From: Rhizomucor pusillus
Lineage: Eukaryota; Mucoromycota; Mucoromycetes; Mucorales; Lichtheimiaceae
Assembly (NCBI GenBank): GCA_900175165.2
Contig: FWWN02000650.1
Coordinates: 1 to 64,000, forward strand
Length of the DNA: 64,000 nt
Reading direction: 5' to 3'
Positions 12,474 to 25,349 of the stretch are shown piece by piece. Within the stretch, counting starts at the first letter, position 1; every line of letters starts with the position of its first letter. Both the position numbers and the translations under genes were made by a program. The notes under the pieces were generated by a model. The model had not been told where the DNA came from. It saw only the letters and a program-made list of their open reading frames with translations, and did no database searches.

Positions 12474-12698
12474 TTTAGTTTGAAAAGGGGACGCTCTATT
12501 CCGACAAGGCCGGCCGGTCCGTCGTCGCACTTTCTTCTTGGGGTCGGGAACACAAAACGTGGTGGTGGTTCCTGTTACCTGACTTCCCCTCTCTCTTCTT
12601 CCCTGCTTCTTCTTCTGTTTCTTTTTCTTCTTCCCTTTTCTTTGCATAAGCCTCTTTTTTCTCTTTTTTCTCTTAAGCTACGAAGAAGAAAAGACAAC

Positions 12699-15002
12699 AT
12701 GGCCGCTGCCACCGGTGGTCTTCCTCTCGTCCCGCTCTCGCCACTCACAAAGTCGGCCCTTGCTTACTCTGATGCACTTGCCCAAGCCAAGGAGAAGCTT
12801 TCCGAGGCGAAGCAAGCGAATCCACCGGTGCCTGTTGGTACCTTGAGGCGACTCATTGAAGACACCCGGGTGGAACGCAGCCGTCTCGACACGGTTGTCC
12901 GACAAATCCAGTCTGTGCAAGGTGCGACAGCGTTCAAGTGGGATCCAGACACCATTGCCCGGCAAATTGCTGCCATAAATTGCCAACTTTACAGCAATGT
13001 CGCTCTTGAGCGCAACTGGCTATGTCAACTTGACGTGAAACAGTCTAATCTGGTTCCTGTCCTTGACTTTCATCGGTACCTTACACACAGCTTTGCCCAT
13101 CAGCTTATCTACTGGTCGGAGCTTCTGCAGAACGGTGCGTCTGCTGCTGCTGTAGAACCAGCTGTGCACCCCAAGGACAACCTCATTACCCATCTTGTCC
13201 GCGTCGCCTACCTACTAGCCCATGGATACCGTGATTTTTCTGGATTTGCTGCCGTCATGCGTGCACTGATGCTTCCAGAAGTCCGTCGACTCCGCAAGCT
13301 GTGGCAGAACTGTTCTTCGAGAACGCGTGAATTGTACAAAGAGCTGTCGCATATCATGTCTCCGGCTGACAACCATCAGGCGTATCATGATTTGCTGCGA
13401 AAAAAGTTGGAGACATTCCATTCGAAAATACAATCGCCAGCGACGATTGCTGTTCCTTGGATCCAGCCGCATTTGGCGTCTGTGCGATCAATCGTCACAG
13501 CTTACACAGCAGGAGATCAAGATCCAGACTCTGTAAAAGCTACCGGAGAGATTATCTTGTCAGCACCTGGAGCGCGCAAGTTATCCCTACTGATCGCTAC
13601 ATTGGAGTTATGTCAACGGAATGCAACGGACGAGTCAGCCGATTTGATTGAGGAACTTGCACAGAACTCGAAAGCGAGCAGTAAGCGCATGTCTGCTATC
13701 CTGAAACCAATTCAGCTAGAAGGTCTGCGGTCGTCAGTTTCACCGTTGCTTGACTTGGGCCGTCTTTTGCCTGGTGAACCCGTCGCACAGCATTGGCTAC
13801 TCTCTCGAGTGTACCTTACCAAAGCCCAGCTGATAGAAGAAAGCACGCTTGTGGAACCACTGGCGCCAGGAGAAAGGCTTGAAAGTGATGGTGCGGAGGA
13901 AGAAGAAGAGCAACGTCTGGAGTTAGATATAGCACGTGCAAATGAAGCCTTGGAGCTACTTCGATCTCTTCCGCCTACCCCTCTTGCCTCCAATTCTCGG
14001 CGTGGCAGTCTATCCTTGAATCCGGATCCGGAGCAAGCTGACGAGTTGGCTCAAAATGATAGAAAGGATGATAATAATAACAGCAGCAGCACCAACGACA
14101 ACGATAATGACGATGACAATGATGACGATGATAACAACAACAACGGCGATGTAGCAGCCAAAGAGCAAGAGAACAAAAAGGTTAAGGACCAAACATCCGA
14201 AGAGCATATACAACCTGCAAAGGAGCTGACGGAGGAGCATATCCAGCAGCACAATCGACAAAAGAGTGCTACAGACCATTCGCTGACAACCAGTCAGTCC
14301 AGCTCTTCGCAGCAGGGCTCGCACGCCAGCAAACAAACAAAGAAGTCTCGTCTTTCGCCCACAGCTCCAGAGTTCATTCCTTCGAGCAAAATAACTCAAC
14401 CTTTGCTTGCGCCATTGCTAACGACGCCGAGTGCAGTCTCGGTCTCTGAAGGAATGCCTTCCTCCGTTGTTGTTTCACCTGCTTCCAGTATTCAGCAAGT
14501 AAACGGACTTGAACCATTGCAGGGTGTAGCAGAAGAGGAGGAGGAAGATCCGGAAGAACAATGGCACGGATACCCTGTTGCAAATACCAACGCCGATGAT
14601 GGAGAAACTGATTCAGAAGTATGGCACGGCTATCCAACTCCACCGTCTGAAGCAAAAGACGCGGAGACAACAAATGCAGATGCAGATATGAGAGTACGAA
14701 GAGATTCTTTGCAGTCCGAGGAGAGTGAAGAGTGGAAAGGATACCATGCATCAAAGATGGAGGCTACCTGGCAAATGGAGATTGATATGAAGGTAAAAAA
14801 CCATGATTGGCAAGGCTACACACTCGAGACTTCCAACGACGACGAGCTCGATTCCAGCACTTTGATGAATGGCGAATTTGAAAAATCTCGACAAGCTCGT
14901 CAGGGCGATCCGCTTGATTCATTCCGACAACGCTTGATGGATCAGAATGCAGCAGCCCAAGATAACAGCAACAATCGGTGGGCACCGCAACTTTCCACAT
15001 GA
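12699..15002 (+). CDS. RasGEF domain protein with WxGY-repeat tail
   Basis: A single exon encodes about 767 residues. The frame is open back to 12390, but the ATG at 12699 is preferred. Upstream residues are low in complexity, overlap the divergent synthetase gene and are encoded by a CT-rich promoter-like tract. Residues about 85-320 resemble the CDC25-type catalytic domain that loads Ras or Rap with GTP (DPDTIARQIAAINCQLYSNV, then a SFAHQLIYWSELL segment). The tail has Asp/Asn-rich tracts at 14065-14150. It also has four short motifs of the form W-(H/K/Q)-G-Y in acidic context (QWHGY, VWHGY, EWKGY, DWQGY) between 14560 and 14825. No SH3, PH or RasGEF N-terminal domain was seen. The substrate GTPase is unknown. 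Confidence 0.8.
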   Translation: MAAATGGLPLVPLSPLTKSALAYSDALAQAKEKLSEAKQANPPVPVGTLRRLIEDTRVERSRLDTVVRQIQSVQGATAFKWDPDTIARQIAAINCQLYSNVALERNWLCQLDVKQSNLVPVLDFHRYLTHSFAHQLIYWSELLQNGASAAAVEPAVHPKDNLITHLVRVAYLLAHGYRDFSGFAAVMRALMLPEVRRLRKLWQNCSSRTRELYKELSHIMSPADNHQAYHDLLRKKLETFHSKIQSPATIAVPWIQPHLASVRSIVTAYTAGDQDPDSVKATGEIILSAPGARKLSLLIATLELCQRNATDESADLIEELAQNSKASSKRMSAILKPIQLEGLRSSVSPLLDLGRLLPGEPVAQHWLLSRVYLTKAQLIEESTLVEPLAPGERLESDGAEEEEEQRLELDIARANEALELLRSLPPTPLASNSRRGSLSLNPDPEQADELAQNDRKDDNNNSSSTNDNDNDDDNDDDDNNNNGDVAAKEQENKKVKDQTSEEHIQPAKELTEEHIQQHNRQKSATDHSLTTSQSSSSQQGSHASKQTKKSRLSPTAPEFIPSSKITQPLLAPLLTTPSAVSVSEGMPSSVVVSPASSIQQVNGLEPLQGVAEEEEEDPEEQWHGYPVANTNADDGETDSEVWHGYPTPPSEAKDAETTNADADMRVRRDSLQSEESEEWKGYHASKMEATWQMEIDMKVKNHDWQGYTLETSNDDELDSSTLMNGEFEKSRQARQGDPLDSFRQRLMDQNAAAQDNSNNRWAPQLST

Positions 15003-15557
15003 TTATTGAATATCATCTTTCTTTTCTATCTCTTTCACACAGAATATTTGACATCAAACATCACTTCTTCTATAGCTCTATATATATACCCCGCCTTTTT
15101 TCCGTTGTCCGTCTAGCGACATTACTAATATTCCATTCCTTCTCTTGAAATCAATTGTATCTAACACACCTTCATTTTCACTTGAAACTTTTCAAAATTC
15201 GAAAAATGGTAAATTTTTCCTTCATAATTTGGTGATTATACAGTGCATGGAAGGGGGCGTTGTTCTGTTATTCTAGAAACCCTAAAAATATGTATATCCA
15301 ATTGTAACGATGAAAATAATTCTGGGGTTGGCCAATGTCTTATCTGATATCTACAGTAAGGAGACGTCGAGGGGAGAAAGAACGTTTTCGATTATCCTCC
15401 TGTAAGGTGAAAATGGTGCAAATGCTATCCTACAATAATATACGTTTTCGCTGCTAGGTTGCCTATCGTGTGTGTGTATGCCCAGCGCTGCTGTGTTCTT
15501 CTTTGGATACCGACATATTATTATTGCCAATGTAGGTTACACACGCTGCTAGGAACG

Positions 15558-15595
15558 TTATTGTTGTTGTTGTTATTGTTGTTGCTGTTGTTGTC
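15558..15595 (+). repeat. TTG/TTA trinucleotide tract
   Basis: An imperfect run of TTG, TTA and CTG triplets in intergenic DNA, giving apparent poly-Asn coding on the minus strand that I regard as spurious. Confidence 0.8.
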
Positions 15596-15846
15596 GAAAA
15601 TTACACATTGAAGCAATGAAGTCGCAGTGTAGGTTGCAAAGCGACGTCGTTCGCATACAGAAAAGAAAAAGGGAAATGTAAAAGGAAAAAAAGGTAGTAA
15701 AAGAATAAATGACATTCAGCCAAAAAAAGGGACAGACTGTGAATCACGCGGGCCGCCCTCGAGTTTTGTTGGTTGCACCGACAACCCATACCTCATCTCT
15801 TTTTCTTCATCCTTACATCGCATGGTCTGATTGCCCCGCGTGCGCG

Positions 15847-15868
15847 CACACACACACACACACACACC
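15847..15868 (+). repeat. CA dinucleotide microsatellite
   Basis: A near-perfect CA array of about eleven units in intergenic DNA. It is uninterrupted by spacers and is not part of a gene. Confidence 0.9.
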
Positions 15869-16075
15869 TTTCCTTTCCTTTCTGTCCGTGTATATACGAA
15901 AACTAAAACAAGACTTGGCGGCTCGACCACTGTACAACCACCACCACCAGTACACATACAGCTCACATACGAACGAACGACCGAAACAGCAAATACACAC
16001 ACTCCCATATACCCACCCCGCCTTTTTCTTTTCTTCATTTTACCTTTTTGCGACACCCTTTATTATTATTACTAC

Positions 16076-17583
16076 ATGTGGATTATATCAAGAATTGTAA
16101 GACACAAACAGCAGTAATGGCTGATATTGCCACAATGTTCTAAACATTGCATAGTTTGGCGAGTCTCGGTGGACACGGGCCATTTTTAGCACCATCGTTG
16201 TGCAGGCAGTCCTGGCGATCGTTTTCGAATCTGTGATCTTTTCGTACCTCGCAGCCGAGATCAACATTATCGATACCCAGCAGCTAGATCAAAAGGGTTT
16301 TGGCATCAACTTGGCAACAGCGTACGCAAATGCTCGATCGCTGCTTGTCTATTTTGTTTTGTTCATGATCGCGCAGCTGTTTGCGGTTATTTTGGTGGTG
16401 GATGCAGTAAATATCTTCCCAACTAAAATTACGAAAATTTTATTACTACGCAACGGCACAGAGTAGTAACAAAAAATCCATCTATTGTATAGGTCTACCA
16501 GAAAAACACCATCCAACTGATCGCACTCGTTGCATTCGAGCTCGGTATGACGGCCTACTCGATCATTCAATATCACCAGTCATCGACCTTGTTCGACGTG
16601 GACGATGCAAACGTGCAATTGGTCGTTGCTTATTTGGGCTCCTCGTACCATGCATCAAAGTGGGCAGAAATCACCCAGATTTGCATCATGATCTTCAGTA
16701 GCATTGTCTTTTGTTTCCTCGGCTACAAGCTCTATCTCGAGTTTGGTTGGCACATTTATAAAAAGATCGGCGCTGATTTGGCGATGCGAGGTAAGGAGAC
16801 CTCATGAAAGAATGAAAAAGACTTTTTATTTTTTTACCAAGGAACGGCCATGTTGCAGATCGTTACAAGATGTATCAAATCTTTATGATGCTATTGAAAT
16901 TCGACTTCTTTTTCTTCTTTGGTCTGTCAGTCCAGTACCTTGCTCTCCTGATCGTCGCATGGTGGCCCGAAGCGACTACCGCGGACGCCAAAAGCGCAAT
17001 TGTCAAGGAATTGATCGAGCATATCATCCTCAGCTGCGTAGTCACTATTGTCATGATCATTCTTGCATACTACGGCGTGAGTTTGTTGTAAACCTAGGTT
17101 TACTCAACAACGACGACTCTAATCGACATTTATTATTTTCTATAGCTGCGCACGGAGAAGAAAGCAGTCATGTATACCTTCATTGTTCTGGCTGCGACCA
17201 GCATGGGGTACTTTATATACATGCTCGTTCAGATATCCCAGGACCCAGAAAGATACGTTGGATCCAAAGTATTCCTTACTTTCTTTTGCAAGTATTCAGG
17301 GAATTTTCTGTATGTTCGCATATACTAACAACTTTTGTAGTATGTGTTGATCTTGTGCTGTTAATGGTATCGGTGCCGGTGTCCATTGTCTGTTTACGTA
17401 ATTTCAACCATGGTCTCATCAACCACAGTACGTATATGCGAATATAATTTCGTTTCTTTTTACAGTTTTGTTTAACGATCTATGATAGTTTCCCACGCGA
17501 CGCAGACGGCCATCGCCTCTGGGCATTCAATGACACCTATTGGTCCAGAGAAATCCAGTACGCGACGATGGTCGATCGAGTAA
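16076..17583 (+). CDS. UPF0658 family Golgi membrane protein
   Basis: Exons 16076-16096, 16155-16406, 16493-16790, 16859-17076, 17146-17287, 17341-17427 and 17489-17583 give about 370 residues with seven or so membrane spans. Family members in fission yeast localise to the Golgi, and their activity is unknown. Characteristic segments are [69 protein letters not shown] and LRTEKKAVM, with the C-terminal RRWSIE. Exon 1 has only seven codons and is joined across a 58-bp intron with a CTAAAC branch site. Exon 5 to 6 stays in frame only through a GC-AG intron (GCAAGT at 17288, TACTAAC branch). The final intron must use the AG at 17487-17488, because the nearer one at 17463-17464 leads to an early stop. 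Confidence 0.88.
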
Positions 17584-17841
17584 AAAGAGAGAGTTAGAGA
17601 GAAATAGAGAGAGGGACCATCGATCTGTTTCTCCTTCTTTTTGGTTTTTGCCCTATTTTTACTGTTATATTTTTTCATTCATTCTCCTCCAATCCCCTCC
17701 CCACCCCCAAACTTTCCTCTTCCTTGTTACATGATGATGAATTGTTATCGTTGCACCAGAGCATCTTTATTTTTTTTTCTTCTTTGTTTATTTAACTTTG
17801 TTTTTTACATTAGCGTGTGGTTACGCAGAAACCCAAGCTTT

Positions 17842-19179
17842 TTACTGGAAAAGAGGATAGTCCCAGGGAGGGTGGATCAAACGCTTAGGTTCAGGCAAGA
17901 TGGAGTTGAGAACCTTAAAGTCTTTGTCTTCAAGCACGACGTCTTGGAAGTTTTCAATGATGCGGGACTCGCTGACGGACTTGGGTATGACAGAAGTGCC
18001 GCGCTGCACGCCCCACGAGAGGATGATTTGGGCAGGAGTCTTGTTGTACTTCTTGGCAATGGCCAAGATCTTTTCATCCTTGAGCAACGGCGAGTCGGTG
18101 CTGCCGAGAGGAGAGTAGGCAGTGACTTTTGACGTGTGAAAAATCAGCATTTACATAGAATTTGATCGAATAATAATAAATCACCAGATCACATACCGTG
18201 AATTCCATGCTTCTTGCAGAATTCGAGCAACTCGTCTTGAGGAAGGTAAGGGTGAAGCTCAACCTATACATATACAAGTTTTAATTCTTCTAGAGTACAT
18301 AGTCTTGTTGCGTATTTAGATCATCATACCTGGTTGACAGCAGGAACAATCTTTGCAGTCTTGAGAAGCTTCTCCAGGTTACTGACACTAAAGTTGCTGA
18401 CGCCAATGGCGCGAACCTTGTCGCCGACGAGCTTCTCCAAGGCCTAGTAATAGCAAGTACATATTAACAGGACTAAATCCTTTTTTGAGAGAGTTTGTTC
18501 GTAGTACGTACAGCGTAAGTCTCGGTAAAGTCAGTGGGGTCGAGTTGCAACTTGCCATTCTCGTCCTTGGGGAAGGCATCGGGTCCAGGCTTGAAGCTAT
18601 ATACACCGCGACGTTAATATCTTTCATTATATTAAAGGAGAATGCGAGGATTACTACTTACGCGCAAGGCCAGTGGATCAGCAAGAGATCAACGTAGCCG
18701 ATATCCAAGTTATCGAGGGATTCTTGCACGCCCTTTGCGACGTCTTCAGGCTTGTGGAAGGTGTTCCAGAGCTTGGTAGTTACAAAGATCTCTTCACGCG
18801 GGACACCACTGTCGCGGATTGCCTTGCCAACTTGCTTTTCGTTAAAGTCTAGAAAGGAGGAATCAGTCGGCTGGTGCGCGTGTACTTGTTATCGTTATCA
18901 CTTACAGGCATAAGCAGTGTCGATGTGGCGGTAACTAGGGAGGAAGGAGATCAGTGATACCAATCAATCGATTGCTGACAAATACACACAGACTTACCCA
19001 TTCTTCAAGGCAGTCAAAACAGCATTGTACGCTTGATCGTCAGGACTTTGCCAGGTGCCGAGACCAATAGAGGGGATAACAGCACCGGTGTTGCTATGGA
19101 GCAAAGATGTCAGCGAGCGCGCTTTAACTAGTAGATCGATTGCGAGAGCTTACAGCTTTGCAGTTCGTCCGCTGGCCAT
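17842..19179 (-). CDS. Aldo-keto reductase
   Basis: Multi-exon gene for an NADPH-dependent carbonyl reductase of about 320 residues, similar to yeast GCY1/YPR1-type enzymes that reduce aldehydes such as glyceraldehyde. Exon 1 encodes MASGRTAKL, then [19 protein letters not shown], the [10 protein letters not shown] segment with catalytic Asp and Tyr, VTTKLWN with the Lys and LLLIHWP with the His. The family signatures [26 protein letters not shown] and the NADP-binding [10 protein letters not shown] follow. The C-terminus is [10 protein letters not shown]. All four tetrad residues are present, so it should be active. Introns of about 45-70 bp separate at least seven exons. The substrate cannot be read from the sequence. 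Confidence 0.93.
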
Positions 19180-19678
19180 TGCGATAAGCAGGAAAAGAAA
19201 AGTAAAGAAGAAATATAAATCGCGCAATTCGAGGTTGTATTTGTCACCACACGCTGTCGGTGAATGCATGAAACCCGACATTTTTCTATATTTGTGCTAG
19301 CAACCCGCATCGGTGTTTTGCATTTCTAACGATTTCCGCCGTGCTCTCGGCTGCTGCTGATCCAAACAGTGGAGGAGGTGCTTACATGTATGTGAAGTTA
19401 AGTCTCATGTTATTGTTGTCAAAGTAGCATCGCACTCAAATTGGGAAATTGGATCTACGATTTGATCAATCGATCAAAAACTGTCAAGGACTACTTGATG
19501 CGCTAAAGAAACAATATTTTCTTCATTCAACAGGGATTCTCCGAGACAAAATGTTATGTGAATATATGTCCAGGTTCAATAAGCAGCAGCATACGTGTCT
19601 TAAATATTATGGAGTTTACGTTTATTTGATGCTCTTTTACTTTGCTCGTTCTCAATCAAAATTTGCCGCACGGGCATA
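19180..19678. other. Divergent intergenic region
   Basis: About 500 bp between the start of the aldo-keto reductase (minus) and the start of ALG14 (plus). I see no gene; an open frame at 19449-19679 has no family features. It probably carries both promoters. Confidence 0.55.
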
Positions 19679-20563
19679 ATGTACGTCTTGACGTGTTTGG
19701 CAGGTCTGCTAGCCGCACTCGCGTTTCGAATATGGCAGGCTCTTCCTACGCAAGTAGCAAAGATCAGATCACCGCGACAATGTTGCAAGTTGTGCGTGTT
19801 TCTAGGTCCTGGTAAAGTTCAAAGTTTTCAATGCCCATAATCTTTGTTAATTTGTAACGATGGCATTGCACAAGGTGGACACACAGCAGAGATGTTACAG
19901 CTGCTTAAAGCACTAGATCCATCTCGCTATACACCACGGGTTTACCTTGTTACAAGCGACGACCACCTTTGCGAATACAAGGCAGAGTGGTTCGAGCACG
20001 ATCTGCCAGGCGAGGTATACAAGAAACTTTATTCGTCCCCGCCGCTTACGTGCTTATCAGTGCTATGGGCTGTTAGCACCGAGTATACAAGATACCTCGA
20101 GCCAGGAAACTGGGCCAATCATGGCCTTCTGTGTTTGCGACAACGATAGCTGGCTTTATTGTAGCAACGCGATACATTTTCGAGATAATGCCTGATTTGG
20201 TATAAAACTTTGTATTATGCGCGCGCTTTATATTGGGGCTTTGTCTAACGCTGTCATATCATCAGATACTGCTGAACGGGCCAGGAACGTGTATACCCAT
20301 TTGTATGGCAGCATATATCGTTCGGGTACTAGAAAGAGAGAGTTTTGCCTTTTTGTTAAGTGGATCAAAGTTATTAACGATTTAAAAATTAGATCCTAGG
20401 CATCAAACGGACGCAGATAATCTACGTTGAATCTTTTGCTCGAGTAGAGACCTTGTCGTTGACAGGGAAGATACTGTATCACTTTGCTGATAAGTTCCTG
20501 GTCCAATGGCCAGAGCTGGCTGCTAAGTTTCCAAGAGCTGACTATAAAGGTATACTCGTGTAA
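19679..20563 (+). CDS. ALG14: ALG14, UDP-GlcNAc transferase membrane subunit
   Basis: Alg14 anchors Alg13 at the ER membrane. Together they add the second GlcNAc to dolichol-linked oligosaccharide for N-glycosylation. The first exon gives a membrane anchor (MYVLTCLAGLLAALAFRIW). After an intron inside the Gly-rich loop follows LGPGGHTAEMLQLLKALDPS, then YTPRVYLVTSDD, YKIPRARKLGQSW, LLNGPGTCIPICMAAYIV, GIKRTQIIYVESFARVETLS and FLVQWPELAAKFPRADYKGILV, all typical of Alg14. Five exons; the 64-bp intron after DLPGE and the acceptor before ILGIKRT were fixed by frame. The separate Alg13 gene is not in this window. Confidence 0.93.
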
Positions 20564-20725
20564 CCCTTTTGCACCCAACGTGCTCGAAATGCGAGATTTT
20601 CAGTCGTCAGGGAGTTCGTTTACCGCCAGTCCGATATTGTTCCGATTTTTATGTTAAGAAAAGAAGAAATATGCAGTACAGGAAGAAGGGGAATGCGAGT
20701 GATATATATATCTTTTGTTGTGATG

Positions 20726-21169
20726 CTAGAGTTTGTTTTGATCATTGATGCGCACTGGCAGTAGCGTGATGAGAAACCCGATGCATGATGTAACTTTTTT
20801 TTTTGTTGTTGTTTTCAACTTACAGTAAAAGTTGGTCACAACGGCAGCCAACAAGAATATGCAGAGAACGGTAGGTCCAACACGATCGTCGTAGGGAGCA
20901 GCTTCCCGGTTACGGATCTTGGTGGCGCGCCAGTGGAAGGTATAGAGAGCATACAGCATGACACCCATAGCAATAAAAGTGAACAAGACAGCAGACAAGC
21001 GGCCAACACGGTCGCCAAAGTTGAGAAGGCCCATCGCCAGGCCACCCAACACAACAGTAAAATTGAGCCACGATAGGAACGTACGCTCATTTGCAAAGAA
21101 CACTTTGGGTTCAACGCGCACAGGCAGCGCGATCCTCTTCGAGTTGGTGGGTTCCAGTACGTCTGTCAT
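20726..21169 (-). CDS. VTC1: Vacuolar transporter chaperone subunit 1
   Basis: Exons 21169-20824 and 20754-20726 encode 124 residues, close to the usual length. Vtc1 is the small three-span membrane subunit of the VTC complex, which makes polyphosphate and moves it into the vacuole. The sequence [20 protein letters not shown] followed by [21 protein letters not shown] is the family hallmark. Three hydrophobic spans follow, with YDDRVGP between spans 2 and 3. The last nine residues (LRINDQNKL) come from a tiny second exon; reading through the intron would add a false Lys-rich tail. The other VTC subunits (Vtc2-5) are not here. Confidence 0.96.
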   Translation of the reverse strand: MTDVLEPTNSKRIALPVRVEPKVFFANERTFLSWLNFTVVLGGLAMGLLNFGDRVGRLSAVLFTFIAMGVMLYALYTFHWRATKIRNREAAPYDDRVGPTVLCIFLLAAVVTNFYCKLKTTTKKKVTSCIGFLITLLPVRINDQNKL

Positions 21170-21391
21170 GGTAGTGGTTGGAGGAAGAAGGAAGAAGCAA
21201 AAAAGGAAGCAGCTGTGATTTCACCACCCGATTCTTTAAAAGGGTCCTCTACTTATTTCCCTGCCCGCCCATCCAGCAATGTAATTTTATTATTGCAACA
21301 TATCAACAAGTATACTTCTTAAAGCCGCGTAGAAGATGAGGGTGTATTGCCATTATCTACAGATGCAGGCGGGGTCGTTTGATCATCGTTG

Positions 21392-22752
21392 CTAGCGCTG
21401 ACTGCTCTCCTCATCGCTGCTTTGCAAAATATCCTCGTCGTCGACATCATAGTCATACAATGACTCAGGACGGCTTATCGGCCCAATGTCGGATGCTGCT
21501 GTCGTCGTCTGTTGCTGTTGGTATCCAAGGCACTGTGCCGTGCGGTATAAAGGCTGATTGTCATCATCTTCCTGTTGCTGTCTTCTCCGTGCAGCCTCCT
21601 CGTCCTGCTCGACCATTGCGCTCCGAATAGCTTCGTATTGCAGAAGTTGGTCTAGATCTAAACCCATTTGCGCTGCACGGCGTCGGTAGCTTTGCCTTAT
21701 TGAAGTCTCAGATGCTGTTCGACCTCGCCGCCGGGTCGTGAATAATCTGCTGCCGTTGCTGCGAAGTCTGGCATCACGTGCCTTTCTTCTGTCCAAGGTT
21801 GGCATTACATATGCTGGAAAGGAAAGAAGCAATTATAATTAATCACTGTCACTTTCATTGCTTTCTAATTTATTGCCAAACTCACCACACAGAACGACGC
21901 GTGGATCCGTATCAGGGATTGCTTCTGGTCGAGGCCGCGTTGTTTCTTGAGCAGCGCCTGTTGCCTTCTACAAAGTTGCGTGTCAAAAGAGAAAGGCAAT
22001 GATAACAATAAAATATCACCATGCACGTGCCTTTCCAGGAGGTTGTTGCAGCCAAGAGGGCGGGCAGTAGACAACACCAAACTTGTCTTGATTGCAGAAT
22101 GGGCACGTGTACACCGTTCTTTCTGCTAACATCCGTAGTGCCAAGAAGCACTCTGTGCATATGGGTTTGTTGCAGCAGCGCGAATAGTTAATGTTGGGAG
22201 GATAATACTTTAAAACCTCACATTATCAGTGTGCGTGGGTGTGAAATACACAGAACCCAATATGTCTAGCCATCACCCACCAGAAAACAAATCGGGCACT
22301 CGACAGCATCGTTGTACAACATTTCTTCTGGTATTCTCCCTCCCCTCTGATCTGCTGCTGCATAGGTGTTATGCATGATGGTGGGTGGATCACGAGGCTG
22401 AATGCTGGACGCACTTCGCGATCGCGTCATTGATCTGTCGCTTGAAGTGCTAGACATCGATAACGATGACTGCGACCCAGCAGGTGCATCGGCTAGTCCT
22501 GCCAAGAAATAAAAATCAAGTTTAAGCAACCACACGTTTTTCCCACAGCCGCCGTTTTTTACCTGTGTAAAATGGAGACAATTTCCTAGAAACTATTAAT
22601 TCACGTACAACGTCGAGGTCGTGGTTCGCCGACGCTGAAAGGTACAGGCCGTTCGGTGATACGGAACCATAGTCAACGAGATCTCGACAAGTCTGCAAAC
22701 GAATATGTCTGTCAATGCTGTCCCTGATTAGTCGGGACGTGTTGGATCCCAT
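21392..22752 (-). CDS. SIP5: SIP5-like RING-type protein
   Basis: Sip5 in budding yeast binds the Snf1 kinase and the Reg1/Glc7 phosphatase. The protein starts MGSNTSR, a likely N-myristoylation site. The conserved module is RIPEEMLYNDAVECPICFL joined across an intron to YYPPNINYSRCCNKPICTEC, then CPFC and FGVVYCPP, a RING-like zinc fold. The C-terminal exon is basic, with RRRAAQMGLDLDQLLQYEAI, then Gln-rich and acidic. About five exons. The zinc ligands all appear present; whether it acts in glucose signalling here is inferred from yeast. Confidence 0.85.
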
Positions 22753-23195
22753 GCTGCGAGGAACAGAAGTTGGGAAGAAAACAAGAGAGAAAAAAGAAGT
22801 GCTGCGGTATCGAAATGGGACAGAAGGAAAAAGAGAGAGGTTTGTGCCCTGTGTAATGGACACCAGNNNNNNNNNNNNNNNNNNNNNNAAAAAAAGGAAC
22901 CAGAGAGTCTGGACAATTGGGAATACCCAAAATTGTTCCTCTTTGTTTCGCAAATATATAAGGCGTTCTTAGATTGCCACGATGGACACCATATCAAAAA
23001 TTAAGCAACAGAATGAAGATAGCAGTCTGCACTCCTCGTAAACAGCTTGCTGTCTAATCAACAATTCCTCGGGAGAAAACTATAAAGCAAGGCCCTTCGT
23101 TTTGCAAAGTGGGAATTCCACGGACGACACTTCATTCGGAAGACATCTCCGGTCCGCTCTGTGTGCTCTGATCTTTTATTTACGGTTCTCCGCTC
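22753..23195. other. Intergenic region with small assembly gap
   Basis: About 440 bp between two minus-strand genes, SIP5 and the SRPK-type kinase. It contains 22 undetermined bases (22867-22888) flanked by an A-run, and no supported gene. It should hold the SIP5 promoter and the kinase 3' end. Confidence 0.7.
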
Positions 23196-25066
<1,871 letters not shown>

Positions 25067-25349
25067 TTAAAATTCCCAAATGAAAAGTGATAGGATTGCC
25101 TTTTCTATTGGGGACCGCAGCTTGACCCGATGCCTAATTTTAGGTTACTCTAGTTTAGTGTATCAATATGCTTCTAGTATAACTGTGAATATATAATATT
25201 TTGTGGACGTTTGCTGAAACAAGAAGAAAAATAGTCGGATGTGGAGAAGATGCATACTAAGTGCGGAGCAAAACATGTACAAAATATCTAACGGACAAAC
25301 AGGAAGAAAGCGGATAAGCTGGGGAGGAGGAGGGGGAGGGTTAGTAGAG

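Larger units (their letters stand above)
15003..16075. other. Intergenic region with simple repeats
   Basis: About 1.07 kb without a supported gene. It holds a TATATATA stretch at about 15080, a TTG/TTA trinucleotide tract at 15558-15595 and a CA dinucleotide array at 15847-15868. Open frames across the repeats in several phases are artefacts. The last 100 bp, rich in T and C, should be the promoter of the gene starting at 16076. Confidence 0.6.

Noticed and set aside
15716..16117. Several overlapping frames across the CA microsatellite, and the array itself as a CRISPR
   Set aside because: Frames are repeat translations in all phases; the array has no spacers and the genome is eukaryotic.
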